From Salminus brasiliensis (lineage: Eukaryota > Chordata > Actinopteri > Characiformes > Bryconidae): a stretch of 64,000 nt of DNA. The DNA is taken from NCBI RefSeq assembly GCF_030463535.1, contig NC_132878.1:97049591-97113590 (forward strand), given 5' to 3'. Below, piece by piece: positions 12,061-23,769 of the stretch (within the stretch, counting starts at the first letter, position 1; the number at the start of each line of letters is the position of its first letter). The notes under the pieces were generated by a model, which saw only the letters and a program-made list of their open reading frames with translations, made no database searches and was not told where the DNA came from. The position numbers and the translations under genes were made by a program.

Positions 12061-12094
12061 TGTTTTTTTTACTGTTTATTTTTTGTTAAAGCAA

Positions 12095-12170
12095 AACAAA
12101 AATCCCAGGTACTGGATGGAGCTCCACCATCATGGGACTAGACTAGACAACAGGGACTAGACTAGTGTGT
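12095..12170. mobile_element. Small fragment of miniature element family 1
   Basis: GTACTGGATGGAGCTCCACC and CAGGGACTAGACTAG are internal landmarks of family 1, here brought close together by deletion. Confidence 0.5.
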
Positions 12171-12422
12171 GTGGTGAAGCACCATTATATTAATACAGAG
12201 CTCATGTGTAATATTAATAATAATATTGTGTAAACCAGATTAAATACTTATTTACTGTGGCTTTAATAGAAAAATGTGTTTAGATCATATTGGGAAAATA
12301 TTGCACGTGATAATATTAACACTGAGGCTCATCTTTAATGATAAACAAAGCCAGAGTTACTGATACTGCTGTTTAACACTTTGGCCACAAGGGGGCATTT
12401 GAACGCCATGAATCCACGCAGG

Positions 12423-12460
<38 letters not shown>
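12423..12460. repeat. (GT)n microsatellite
   Basis: About 19 GT units. Confidence 0.95.
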
Positions 12461-12463
<3 letters not shown>

Positions 12464-12829
12464 GTATAACTAGCCTGGGTAATTCTATGCAAATGCTTTG
12501 AAACATCTAAAACATTTGCATACTGCAGATTTTGCAGATTTAAAATGTATAAATGTGTGTGTGTGGGTCTTCAAGTATGCTGTAACTTTTATGTCCCCGG
12601 GTTATAAAAAAGTCATGTTATAATTACTTTATTACAAAAAACAAAGTTAAGGAATTAAATTCATGATTTATTATACCACCAAAACGATGCACCCAAATTT
12701 ATTATGATTTCCATGTTTTAAAAACTTTGCTACCTTGGTTTTGTCCCCAAACTAGTCTTATAAACTTCTCTGTAAACTTTGTCTTGACATAATTAAATCA
12801 TAATTGCTATTTTTTATTTGATTTAATAT

Positions 12830-14056
12830 AGATTTGTTTAAACCATAAGCATTGCCTTAATTTTTACCTTATTTTATTTCAAGTATAAGTATCGCTACTT
12901 ATTTTTATTTTATATTTATTTTATTTGCATTGAAATATAAAGTATTGCTTGTATTTTCATTTCATTTTATTTTACAATAAATAAAATACAAAAATACAAA
13001 TACAAGTATTGCCATTTATTTTAGTTTATTGTATTTTATTTTTATTTTAATATAAAAATTGCTATTTATGATTATTTTATTTTTATTTTACTTGTTTTTC
13101 AAAATATATGTTTATTTAAATATAAGAATTGTCATTTATTTTATTTTATTTTATTTTATATATAAGCATTGCATTTTATTTGTATAATATTTTATTTTAT
13201 TTTAAATAGAAGCACTGCATTTTATTTTTATTATATTTTATTTAATTTTAAATATAAGCACTGCATTTTATTTTTATTATATTTTGAATTTAAGCATCGC
13301 TATATATTTTTATTTTATTTAATTTTAAATATAAGCATTGCTATTTATTTTCATTTTATTTTATTTTAAATATAAGCATTGCTTTTTATTTTCATTATAT
13401 TTTATTTTATTTTAAATAGAAGCATTGCTTTTTATTTTATTTCATATATAAGCATTGCTATGTATTTTTATTTTATTTTAAAGAGAAGCATTGCTATTTA
13501 TTTTATTTTATTTTAAAGAGAAGCATTGCTATTTATTTTTTATTATATTTTATTTTCTTTTAAATAGAAGCATTGCTATTTATTTTATTTTCTTTTAAAT
13601 AGAAGCATTGCTATTTATTTTTATTATATTTTATTTTATTTTAAATAGAAGCATTGCTATGTATTTTTATTTTATTTTATTTTAAATAGAAGCATTGCTA
13701 TTTATTTTTATTATATTTTATTTTATTTTAAATAGAAGCATTGCTATGTATTTTTATTTTATTTTATTTTAAATAGAAGCATTGCTTTCTATTTTTATTA
13801 TATTTTATTTTATTTTAAATAGAAGCATTGCTATTTATTTTTATTTTATTTTATTTTAAATAGAAGCATTGCTTTCTATTTTTATTATATTTTATTTTAT
13901 TTTAAATAGAAGCATTGCTATTTATTTTTATTTTATTTTATTTTATTTTAAATAGAAGCATTGCTATGTTTTTTTTAATTTTATTTCAAATAGAAGCATT
14001 GCTATTTATTTTTATTTTATTTTATTTGAAATAGAAGCATTGCTATGTATTTTTAT
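12830..14056. repeat. 42-bp AT-rich minisatellite (AAGCATTGCTATTTATTTTT unit)
   Basis: Tandem units each carry AAGCATTGCTATTTATTTTT followed by TATTTTATTTTATTTTAAAT. From about 13480 the units are regular, and between 13600 and 14040 alternate forms (GCTATGTATT, GCTTTCTATT, GCTATTTATT) recur, suggesting two- or three-unit blocks. The left part (12830-13450) is more diverged. A minisatellite with high local similarity implies recent expansion at its right side. Confidence 0.85.
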
Positions 14057-14287
14057 GACATACTTTTCAAAAGTTAAAAAGGGAGGAAGAGCGCCCAACT
14101 GAAACATCCCCCATGTCTTACAGCACAGCATCCATACTGATCTCCAGCCTTTTCCACATCACTCCTCCTCTCTATTACAGTCCAGCCACTTCAATCCAAG
14201 CACAGCTATGAATTTCCTGTTTACTGAAATGCCCATTACTCCCATTACACTAAGAGCAAATGGGAGCGGCCTCTACAATGTGGAAGA

Positions 14288-14289
<2 letters not shown>

Positions 14290-14335
<46 letters not shown>
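14290..14335. repeat. (GT)n microsatellite
   Basis: About 22 GT units, uninterrupted. Confidence 0.95.
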
Positions 14336-14463
14336 TTTTTTCTTCAGTATTCTGGAATGGCTGTAACAGGAGATAGGGAATGTAAATTCATATCCAGCTC
14401 CAGCGCTGCGGCCTGTAGAGCATCACTCGTGCCTCAGGCTGCAAGAAGGCCTCAGTAAACTAG

Positions 14464-14545
14464 CCGGCGGAGGCCTGGTGGAGGCCTATCGGAGGCTGGG
14501 GGGAGGCCGGGGGGAGGCCGGGGGGAGGCCTGGGGGAGGCGCTCA
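14464..14545 (+). repeat. G-rich short tandem repeat (GGGGGGAGGCC)
   Basis: Successive GGAGGCCTGG / GGGGGGAGGCC units give runs of four to six G separated by short spacers on the + strand, a pattern able to form G-quadruplexes. No gene nearby. Confidence 0.7.
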
Positions 14546-14877
14546 GCCTGCATGACTCATGCTTCCATATTAGCAGCGAAGGCCGACTTTCTTTTTCCAC
14601 TTAAGGCCAAACGGCAGCTCTGTCCCACGCTCACTTCTTCCATCCAGGATCCTGCGGTTCTGCCCTTCTTACAGGCTCTCACTGAACTAACTCTCGCCCA
14701 CCACTCAAGTACAGGACCACCCGCCACCATGACTACAACACAAACACAGCCGGGCTATTTACCATCCAAACCCACTGATTCTGGACCTCCAGGTTCAGAT
14801 TGAACTTGGGGACTATTTTGCCAAACAACATCCTGCATGTATCCCTCCACCATTTTCAGTAGAACAGGGTCTAATTT

Positions 14878-15165
14878 ATACACTATTTTGACAAAAGTAT
14901 TGGGACACCTGCTCATTCACTGTTTCTTCAGAATTGAGGGTGTTAAAAAGAGCTGATCCGGCTTTATTAGGAGTAACCGTCTCTACTGTCCAGAGAGGGA
15001 GACTTTCTACTAGATTTTGGAGGAGGAGCATTGCTGTGGGGATTTGATTGCATTCAGCCACAAGAGCGTTAGTGAGGTCAGGATGTTGGATGATAATAAG
15101 TACCACCCACCTCATCATCCCCAAATAATCCCAAAAGTACTGGATGGAGCTCGACCAACCATCCA
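14878..15165 (+). mobile_element. Family 1 miniature element, truncated at the satellite junction
   Basis: The left terminus TTGACAAAAGTATTGGGACA is followed by the family interior (CTACTAGATTTTGGAGGAGG, GAGGTCAGGATGTTGGATGA) and runs to TGGATGGAGCTCGACCAACC. The 52-bp satellite then begins and the right half of the element is missing on the far side of the array. Confidence 0.8.
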
Positions 15166-18100
15166 TCGAAGGGGGATCAGCTCGACTGGCTAACTAGTAT
15201 CATGCTAGCTAATACAATGGAAGGGGGATCAGCTCGACTGGCTAACTAGTATCATGCTAGCTAATACAATCAAAGGAGAATCAGCTCGACTGGCTAACTA
15301 GTAGCATGCTAGCTAATACAGTCAAAGGGGGATCAGCTCGACTGGCTAACTAGTAGCATGCTAGCTAATACAATGAAAGGGGGATCAGCTCGACTGGCTA
15401 ACTAGTAGCGTGATAGCTAATACAGTCGAAGGGGATCAGCTCGACAGGCTAACTAGTGGCATGATAGCTAATACAGTCGAAGGGGGATCAGCTCGACTGG
15501 CTAACTAGTAGCATGCTAGCTAATACAATCGAAGAGGATCAGCTCGACTGGCTAACTAGTAGCATGCTAGCTAATACAGTCAAAGGGGGATCAGCTCGAC
15601 TGGCTAACTAGTAGCATGCTAGCTAATACAATGAAAGGGGGATCAGCTCGACTGGCTAACTAGTAGCGTGATAGCTAATACAGTCGAAGGGGATCAGCTC
15701 GACAGGCTAACTAGTGGCATGCTAGCTAATACAATGAAAGGGGGATCAGCTCGACTGGCTAACTAGTAGCGTGATAGCTAATACAGTCGAAGGGGATCAG
15801 CTCGACAGGCTAACTAGTGGCATGATAGCTAATACAGTCGAAGGGGGATCAGCTCGACTGGCTAACTAGTAGCATGCTAGCTAATACAATCGAAGAGGAT
15901 CAGCTCGACTGGCTAACTAGTAGCATGCTAGCTAATACAGTCGAAGGGGGATCAGCTCGACTGGCTAACTAGTTGCATGCTAGCTAATACAATGAAAGGG
16001 GGATCAGCTCGACTGGCTAACTAGTAGCATGCTAGCTAATACAGTCGAAGGGGGATCAGCTCGACTGGCTAACTAGTAGCATGATAGCTAATACAGTCGA
16101 AGAGGATCAGCTCGACTGGCTAACTAGTAGCATGCTAGCTAATACAATCGAAGAGGATCAGCTCGACTGGCTAACTAGTAGCATGCTAGCTAATACAATC
16201 GAAGAGGATCAGCTCGACTGGCTAACTAGTAGCATGCTAGCTAATACAATGAAAGGGGGATCAGCTCGACTGGCTAACTAGTAGCGTGATAGCTAATACA
16301 GTCGAAGGGGATCAGCTCGACAGGCTAACTAGTAGCATGCTAGCTAATACAGTCGAAGGGGGATCAGCTCGACAGGCTAACTAGTAGCGTGATAGCTAAT
16401 ACAATGGAAGGGGGATCAGCTCGACTGGCTAACTAGTAGCATGCTAGCTAATACAATAGAAGGGGGATCAGCTCGACAGGCTAACTAGTAGCATGCTAGC
16501 TAATACAATCGAAGAGGATCAGCTCGACTGGCTAACTAGTATCATGCTAGCTAATACAATCGAAGAGGATCAGCTTGACTGGCTAACTAGTAGCATACTA
16601 GCTAATACAGTCGAAGGGGGATCAGCTTGACTGGCTAACTAGTAGCGTGATAGCTAATACAATCAAAGAGGATCAGCTCGACTGGCTAACTAGTAGCGTG
16701 ATAGCTAATACAATGGAAGGGGGATCAGCTCGACAGGCTAACTAGTAGCATGCTAGCTAATACAATGGAAGGGGGATCAGCTCGACTGGCTAACTAGTAG
16801 CATGCTAGCTAATACAATGGAAGGGGGATCAGCTTGACTGGCTAACTAGTAGCATGCTAGCTAATACAATGGAAGGGGGATCAGCTTGACTGGCTAAGTA
16901 GTAGCATGCTAGCTAATACAATGGAAGGGGGATCAGCTCGACTGGCTAACTAGTAGCATGCTAGCTAATACAATAGAAGGGGGATCAGCTCGACAGGCTA
17001 ACTAGTAGCATGCTAGCTAATACAATCGAAGAGGATCAGCTTGACTGGCTAACTAGTAGCGTGATAGCTAATACAGTCGAAGGGTATCAGCTCGACAGGC
17101 TAACTAGTGGCATGATAGCTAATACAGTCGAAGAGGATCAGCTCGACAAGCTAACTAGTGGCATGATAGCTAATACATTTTAATGGGGATCAGCTCGACA
17201 GGCTAACTAGTATCATGCTAGCTAATACAATGAAAGGGGGATCAGCTCGACTGGCTAACTAGTAGCGTGATAGCTAATACAATCAAAGAGGATCAGCTCG
17301 ACTGGCTAACTAGTATCATGCTAGCTAATACAGTCGAAGGGGGATCAGCTCGACAGGCTAACTAGTATCATGCTAGCTAATACAGTCGAAGGGGGATCAG
17401 CTCGACAGGCTAACTAGTATCATGCTAGCTAATACAGTCGAAGAGGATCAGCTCGACTGGCTAACTAGTATCATGCTAGCTAATACAGTCGAAGAGGATC
17501 AGCTCGACTGGCTAACTAGTATCATGCTAGCTAATACAGTCGAAGAGGATCAGCTCGACTGGCTAACTAGTATCATGCTAGCTAATACAGTCGAAGAGGA
17601 TCAGCTCGACTGGCTAACTAGTATCATGCTAGCTAATACAGTCGAAGGGGGATCAGCTCGACAGGCTAACTAGTATCATGCTAGCTAATACAGTCGAAGG
17701 GGGATCAGCTCGACTGGCTAACTAGTATCATGCTAGCTAATACAGTCGAAGAGGATCAGCTCGACTGGCTAACTAGTAGCATGCTAGCTAATACAATCGA
17801 AGAGGATCAGCTCGACTGGCTAACTAGTAGCATGCTAGCTAATACAGTCGAAGGGGGATCAGCTCGACAGGCTAACTAGTAGCATGATAGCTAATACAGT
17901 CGAAGGGGATCAGCTCGACAGGCTAACTAGTAGCATGATAGCTAATACAGTCGAAGGGGATCAGCTCGACAGGCTAACTAGTAGCATGATAGCTAATACA
18001 GTCGAAGGGGATCAGCTCGACTGGCTAACTAGTATCATGCTAGCTAATACAGTCGAAGGGGGATCAGCTCGACAGGCTAACTAGTATCATGCTAGCTAAT

Positions 18101-20048
18101 ACAGTCGAAGGGGGATCAGCTCGACAGGCTAACTAGTATCATGCTAGCTAATACAGTCGAAGAGGATCAGCTCGACTGGCTAACTAGTATCATGCTAGCT
18201 AATACAGTCGAAGAGGATCAGCTCGACTGGCTAACTAGTATCATGCTAGCTAATACAGTCGAAGAGGATCAGCTCGACTGGCTAACTAGTATCATGCTAG
18301 CTAATACAGTCGAAGGGGGATCAGCTCGACAGGCTAACTAGTATCATGCTAGCTAATACAGTCGAAGGGGGATCAGCTCGACTGGCTAACTAGTATCATG
18401 CTAGCTAATACAGTCGAAGAGGATCAGCTCGACTGGCTAACTAGTAGCATGCTAGCTAATACAATCGAAGAGGATCAGCTCGACTGGCTAACTAGTAGCA
18501 TGCTAGCTAATACAGTCGAAGGGGGATCAGCTCGACTGGCTAACTAGTATCATGCTAGCTAATACAGTCGAAGAGGATCAGCTCGACTGGCTAACTAGTA
18601 TCATGCTAGCTAATACAGTCGAAGGGGGATCAGCTCGACAGGCTAACTAGTATCATGCTAGCTAATACAGTCGAAGGGGGATCAGCTCGACTGGCTAACT
18701 AGTATCATGCTAGCTAATACAGTCGAAGAGGATCAGCTCGACTGGCTAACTAGTAGCATGCTAGCTAATACAATCGAAGAGGATCAGCTCGACTGGCTAA
18801 CTAGTAGCATGCTAGCTAATACAGTCGAAGGGGGATCAGCTCGACAGGCTAACTAGTAGCATGATAGCTAATACAGTCGAAGGGGATCAGCTCGACAGGC
18901 TAACTAGTAGCATGATAGCTAATACAGTCGAAGGGGATCAGCTCGACAGGCTAACTAGTAGCATGATAGCTAATACAGTCGAAGGGGATCAGCTCGACTG
19001 GCTAACTAGTATCATGCTAGCTAATACAGTCGAAGGGGGATCAGCTCGACTGGCTAACTAGTATCATGCTAGCTAATACAGTCGAAGGAGGATCAGCTCG
19101 ACAGGCTAACTAGTATCATGCTAGCTAATACAGTCGAAGGAGGATCAGCTCGACTGGCTAACTAGTAGCGTGATAGCTAATACAGTCGAAGGGGGATCAG
19201 CTCGACTGGCTAACTAGTATCATGCTAGCTAATACAGTCGAAGGGGGATCAGCTCGACTGGCTAACTAGTATCATGCTAGCTAATACAGTCGAAGGGGGA
19301 TCAGCTCGACAGGCTAACTAGTATCATGCTAGCTAATACAGTCGAAGGGGGATCAGCTCGACAGGCTAACTAGTATCATGCTAGCTAATACAGTCGAAGG
19401 AGGATCAGCTCGACTGGCTAACTAGTATCATGCTAGCTAATACAGTCGAAGGAGGATCAGCTCGACTGGCTAACTAGTATCATGCTAGCTAATACAGTCG
19501 AAGGGGGATCAGCTCGACTGGCTAACTAGTATCATGCTAGCTAATACAGTCGAAGGAGGATCAGCTCGACTGGCTAACTAGTATCATGCTAGCTAATACA
19601 GTCGAAGGGGGATCAGCTCGACTGGCTAACTAGTATCATGCTAGCTAATACAGTCGAAGGAGGATCAGCTCGACTGGCTAACTAGTATCATGCTAGCTAA
19701 TACAGTCGAAGGGGGATCAGCTCGACTGGCTAACTAGTATCATGCTAGCTAATACAGTCGAAGGAGGATCAGCTCGACTGGCTAACTAGTATCATGCTAG
19801 CTAATACAGTCGAAGGAGGATCAGCTCGACTGGCTAACTAGTATCATGCTAGCTAATACAGTCGAAGGGGGATCAGCTCGACTGGCTAACTAGTATCATG
19901 CTAGCTAATACAGTCGAAGGAGGATCAGCTCGACTGGCTAACTAGTATCATGCTAGCTAATACAGTCGAAGGAGGATCAGCTCGACTGGCTAACTAGTAT
20001 CATGCTAGCTAATACAGTCGAAGGGGGATCAGCTCGACTGGCTAACTA
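15166..20048. repeat. Satellite array, about 94 units of 51/52 bp
   Basis: The unit runs GGGGGATCAGCTCGACTGGC, TAACTAGTATCATGCTAGCT, AATACAGTCGAA (52 bp). Variants with GAAGAGGAT or GAAGGGGAT are 51 bp. Further variable sites are CTGGCT/CAGGCT and TATCATGCTAG/TAGCATGCTAG/TAGCGTGATAG/TGGCATGATAG. Blocks of several units recur: the stretch around 17693-18060 is repeated about 977 bp later, and another match is offset by about 668 bp. The right end (19380-20048) alternates GGAGGAT and GGGGGAT forms. Each unit carries an inverted pair TCGACTG/CAGTCGA. Runs of 51-bp units stay open in one frame (MLANTVEEDQLDWLTSI), but every 52-bp unit shifts the frame, so this is not a protein. Confidence 0.97.
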
Positions 20049-20720
20049 TTTAGGTGTGTATTTCTGAAACCCCGGCTGCTAGCGTAGCTCCGGCCTGAGC
20101 GGCTCTTTAACAGATGCAGTCAGGTCCTTCCTTCCTCCTCCTCTCTTTCCGGCCTTTGTGGTGGAGCCCCACCCGGCCACATTCCTGACCGCTGAGTCTG
20201 AGCCCTATAACTTACTTTATTTTTAAACCGTTGTCATAATTAGCCTGCAGCTAAATATCCCTGTAGCCAAAGCCAGAGTTCACAAACCCGATGCATATTG
20301 TTCATAATTATTATTCATAAAGGCTTAATATTCGTTTCTCAGATGAACACACTGAAACTGATTCCTTTGTACGGGTCAAAGAGGAACTACTGAATAATCA
20401 AAAGCTAGGATTCTGTGCAGAGCCGCCCCAAGGCACACTCGAATTACGCCCCAAACACCACCAGGGGGCCCCCAAGAGCATGATTTTTTCATATTGATTT
20501 ATTTTCATAGTTGGCTCACCGATCCTAGGTTAATCAGCTCCTGATATCAAATATGAGACTAAAAAATGAGCAATAAAAATGGTAATTTTGTCCAATGTTC
20601 TACTTAAGTACCGACGGCTCGGTGGCCGGTGGACCGCTGGCTTCCCCATTAGTGGGCCAACAGTGGTCCGCTATCCTCTGGCTATCAGTGTATTTAGTAA
20701 TCTAATTGATATCAGGGTAC
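20049..20720. other. Unique-looking stretch without a recognised gene
   Basis: Ordinary base composition after the satellite. I found no exon, promoter or repeat family that I can name. CACCACCAGGGGGC at about 20457-20470 resembles a CTCF core, which could be chance. Confidence 0.4.
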
Positions 20721-20724
20721 TTAG

Positions 20725-20885
20725 CAAACTTAGCAAATAGTACTCACCTGGGATACCATCGTAACCATCTGGCAACACTATAGCAACCACTTAGCAACAC
20801 CTTAGCACCAATCTAGAAACCACTTAGCAACACTACAGGAATCACCTAGCAAAAACATGGCAACAACCTAGTAGTTCATAACAAC
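20725..20885. repeat. Short degenerate repeat (AACCACTTAGCAACAC)
   Basis: About ten imperfect units of CAACCACTTAGCAACAC type. The complement (GGTTGCTATGGTGTTGCTAG) recurs at 39030-39200 and 40195-40330, and a related patch lies at 730-790, so this is a dispersed class. Confidence 0.65.
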
Positions 20886-20954
20886 TGCCTATGAATATAT
20901 ATATATTCCACAGTTCACAAGCTATCTCATCTGTATCATCACACCATCACTTTC

Positions 20955-20958
<4 letters not shown>

Positions 20959-20994
<36 letters not shown>
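20959..20994. repeat. (CA)n microsatellite
   Basis: About 15 CA units with minor variation. Confidence 0.9.
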
Positions 20995-20997
<3 letters not shown>

Positions 20998-21189
20998 ACT
21001 CTGCACTTACGACTGGAAACCCTATGCACAGTCACACTGCACCCACAAAGACTTTCCCCAACCGCACACACACACCCTACACCTGAATTCACACCCGTCC
21101 AGTGCCTTTTATAAATAATTTAAATATTTTTAATAATAATAAACATTCAGATTCTCTCAGACCTGTACAACGGCTTTAACCTGAGCAAC

Positions 21190-22978
21190 ACTGTACATAG
21201 AGTGTGTGTGGTGTGTATAATGTGTGTATAATGTGATTAATGTGTGTAGTGTGTATGTCTGTATAGTGTGTGTATAGTATGTATAATGTGTGTATGGTGT
21301 GTATAGTGTGATTAATGTGTGTATGGTGTGTGTAGTATGTATAATGTGTGTGTGTGGGGTGTGTGTAGTGTATATAATGTATGTGTATTGTGTGTGTATG
21401 GTGTGTGTATGTGTGTATGGTGTGTATAATGTGTGTATAGTGTGTGTATAGAGTGTATAATGTATGTATAATGTGTGTATAGTGTATATAATGTGTATAG
21501 TGTGTATAATGTGTTTATAATGTGTGTATAGTGTGTGTATAGAGTGTATAATGTGTTTATAATGTGTGTATAATGTGTGTATAGTGTGTATAATGTGTGT
21601 ATAGAGTGTATAATGTATGTATAATGTGTGTATAGTGTGTAGAATGTATGTATGTGTGTATAGTGTATATAATGTGTGTATAGTGTGTATAGTGTGTATA
21701 ATGTATGTATAATGTGTGTATAGTGTGTATAATGTGTGTATAGTGTGTATAATGTGTGTATGTGTGTATAGTGAGTGTATAGAGTGTATAATGTATGTAT
21801 AATGTGTGTATAATGTGTGTATAGTGTGTATAATGTATGTATAGAGTGTATAATGTGTGTATAGTGTGTATAATGTGTGTATAATGTGTATAATTTGTGT
21901 ATAGTGTGTGTATAGAGTGTATAATGTATGTATAATGTGTGTATAATGTGTGTATAGTGTATAATGTGTGTATAGTGTGTATAATGTGTATAATGTGTGC
22001 ATAATGTGTGTATAGTGTATAATGTATGTATAATGTGTGCATAATGTGTGTATAGTGTGTGTATAGTGTGTATAATGTGTGCATAATGTGTGTATAGTGT
22101 GTATAATGTGTGTATAGTGTATAATGTATGTATAATGTGTGTATAGTGTGTATAATGTATGTATGTGTGTATAATGTGTGTATAGTGTGTATAATGTGTG
22201 CATAATGTGTGTATAGTGTATAATGTATGTATAATGTGTGCATAATGTGTGTATAGTGTGTATAATGTGTGCATAATGTGTGTGTGTATAGTGTATAATG
22301 TATGTATAATGTGTGTATAGTGTGTATAATGTATGTATAATGTGTGTATAATGTGTGTATAGTGTGTATAATGTGTGCATAATGTGTGCATAATGTGTGT
22401 ATGTGTGTATAGTGTATAATGTATGTATAATGTGTGTATAATGTGTGCATAATGTGTGTATAGTGTATAATGTATGTATAATGTGTGTATAGTGTATAAT
22501 GTATGTATAATGTGTGTATAGTGTGTATAATGTATGTATAATGTGTGTATAATGTGTATAGTGTATAATGTATGTATAATGTGTGTATAGTGTGTATAAT
22601 GTATGTATAATGTGTGTATAGTGTATAATGTATGTATAATGTGTGTATAGTGTGTATAATGTATGTATAATGTGTGTATATTGTGTATAGTGTATAATGT
22701 ATGTATAATGTGTGTATAGTGTGTATAATGTGTGCATGTGTGTATAGTGTATAATGTATGTATAATGTGTGTATAGTGTATAATGTATGTATAATGTGTG
22801 TATAGTGTATAATGTGTGTATAGTGTGTATAATGTGTGCATAGTGTGTGTATAGTGTGTATAATGTGTGTATAATGTATGTATAATGTATGTATAATGTG
22901 TGTATAGTGTGTATAATGTATGTATAATGTGTGTATAGAGTGTGTATAGAGTGTATAATGTGTGCATACACACACTTT
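21190..22978. repeat. 1.8-kb TG/TA-rich array (TGTGTATAATGTGTGTATAG)
   Basis: Tandem repetition of about 20-bp units (TGTGTATAATGTGTGTATAG with TATGTATAATG and TGTGCATAATG variants). The complement has no TAA, TAG or TGA in any frame over long distances, so three overlapping minus frames stay open for more than 500 codons with Tyr-Thr-His-Ile text; this is compositional. The array ends about 0.8 kb 3' of the cmtm7 stop codon. Confidence 0.95.
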
Positions 22979-23769
22979 GTCCTTTTTATTTCCATGTTCA
23001 TGTTTTCCAGATTCTCCCTGGCGGATGAGAACCCTGTTACTGTACAGGATCTTTAAACATGACAACACTGGAATCACCACAAACACACACAGACTCTCCA
23101 GACTGAAATGTGGCACTTTTATATTTTTTAGTTGCCAATAATAGATCAATAATTAAGAGCAGGAAAAAAACACACATGGACTTGTAGAAAAATAATAACA
23201 CTGTGAATCACTGCTGAGCCGGCCGGCTTCAGGGTCGAGGGTTTAAGTGCTCAGGCGGTGAAGTTAGCTCATATTCTCTCCAATAATCAAATGTAAACAG
23301 TCCTTCCAATAAATGTGGATAAATGGCCCCTTGGCTTCTTCATAAAAACACCCTCCAAACCAAAGCTGGAGCGCCACCATCGTCTTCACTCTTCAGTAAA
23401 CCTCTTCACCTCAAAGCTGCAGCGCAGGATCAGCTCTGTAGCAACAAACCTTCCTCCTTAAAGCGACAGTTTGGCCATGAATGAAACTGACGGAGAGGCC
23501 CTCCACCCTTAAAATGTAGTCAATCAGCCAAGTCAGGTTCGGTGTCTGAAGCTACGGGCTAGCTAATGTAGACGACAAGTAATGGAAGCCTATGTACACC
23601 AAATAGCACGGTGCTAACTGCAGGCCTAAACCCCAACACCCGCTCCTCTAAGGCTCTCTAATGTGTCAATTTCATTAAGGTTGAACTGCCGCTTTCAGGA
23701 GAGGGTCAAACACTTCGGAGGCCCTTGGCACAGCTACTGGAACAGTCCTGCCTGCTTCTTCAGGTCCTG

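Noticed and set aside
16081-19061. Open frames reading MLANTVEEDQLDWLTSI repeats
   Set aside because: They exist only across runs of 51-bp satellite units; each 52-bp unit breaks the frame and there is no start context or conservation.
15166-20048. CRISPR-like direct repeats
   Set aside because: Units are contiguous with no unique spacers, in a vertebrate genome; it is a satellite.
20457-20470. CTCF site CACCAGGGGGC
   Set aside because: A single short core match without flanking support; recorded only in passing.
21157-23149. Three overlapping minus-strand open frames of 530-614 codons
   Set aside because: They read the complement of a TG/TA repeat that happens to contain no stop codons; all three frames are open at once, which a real gene would not show.
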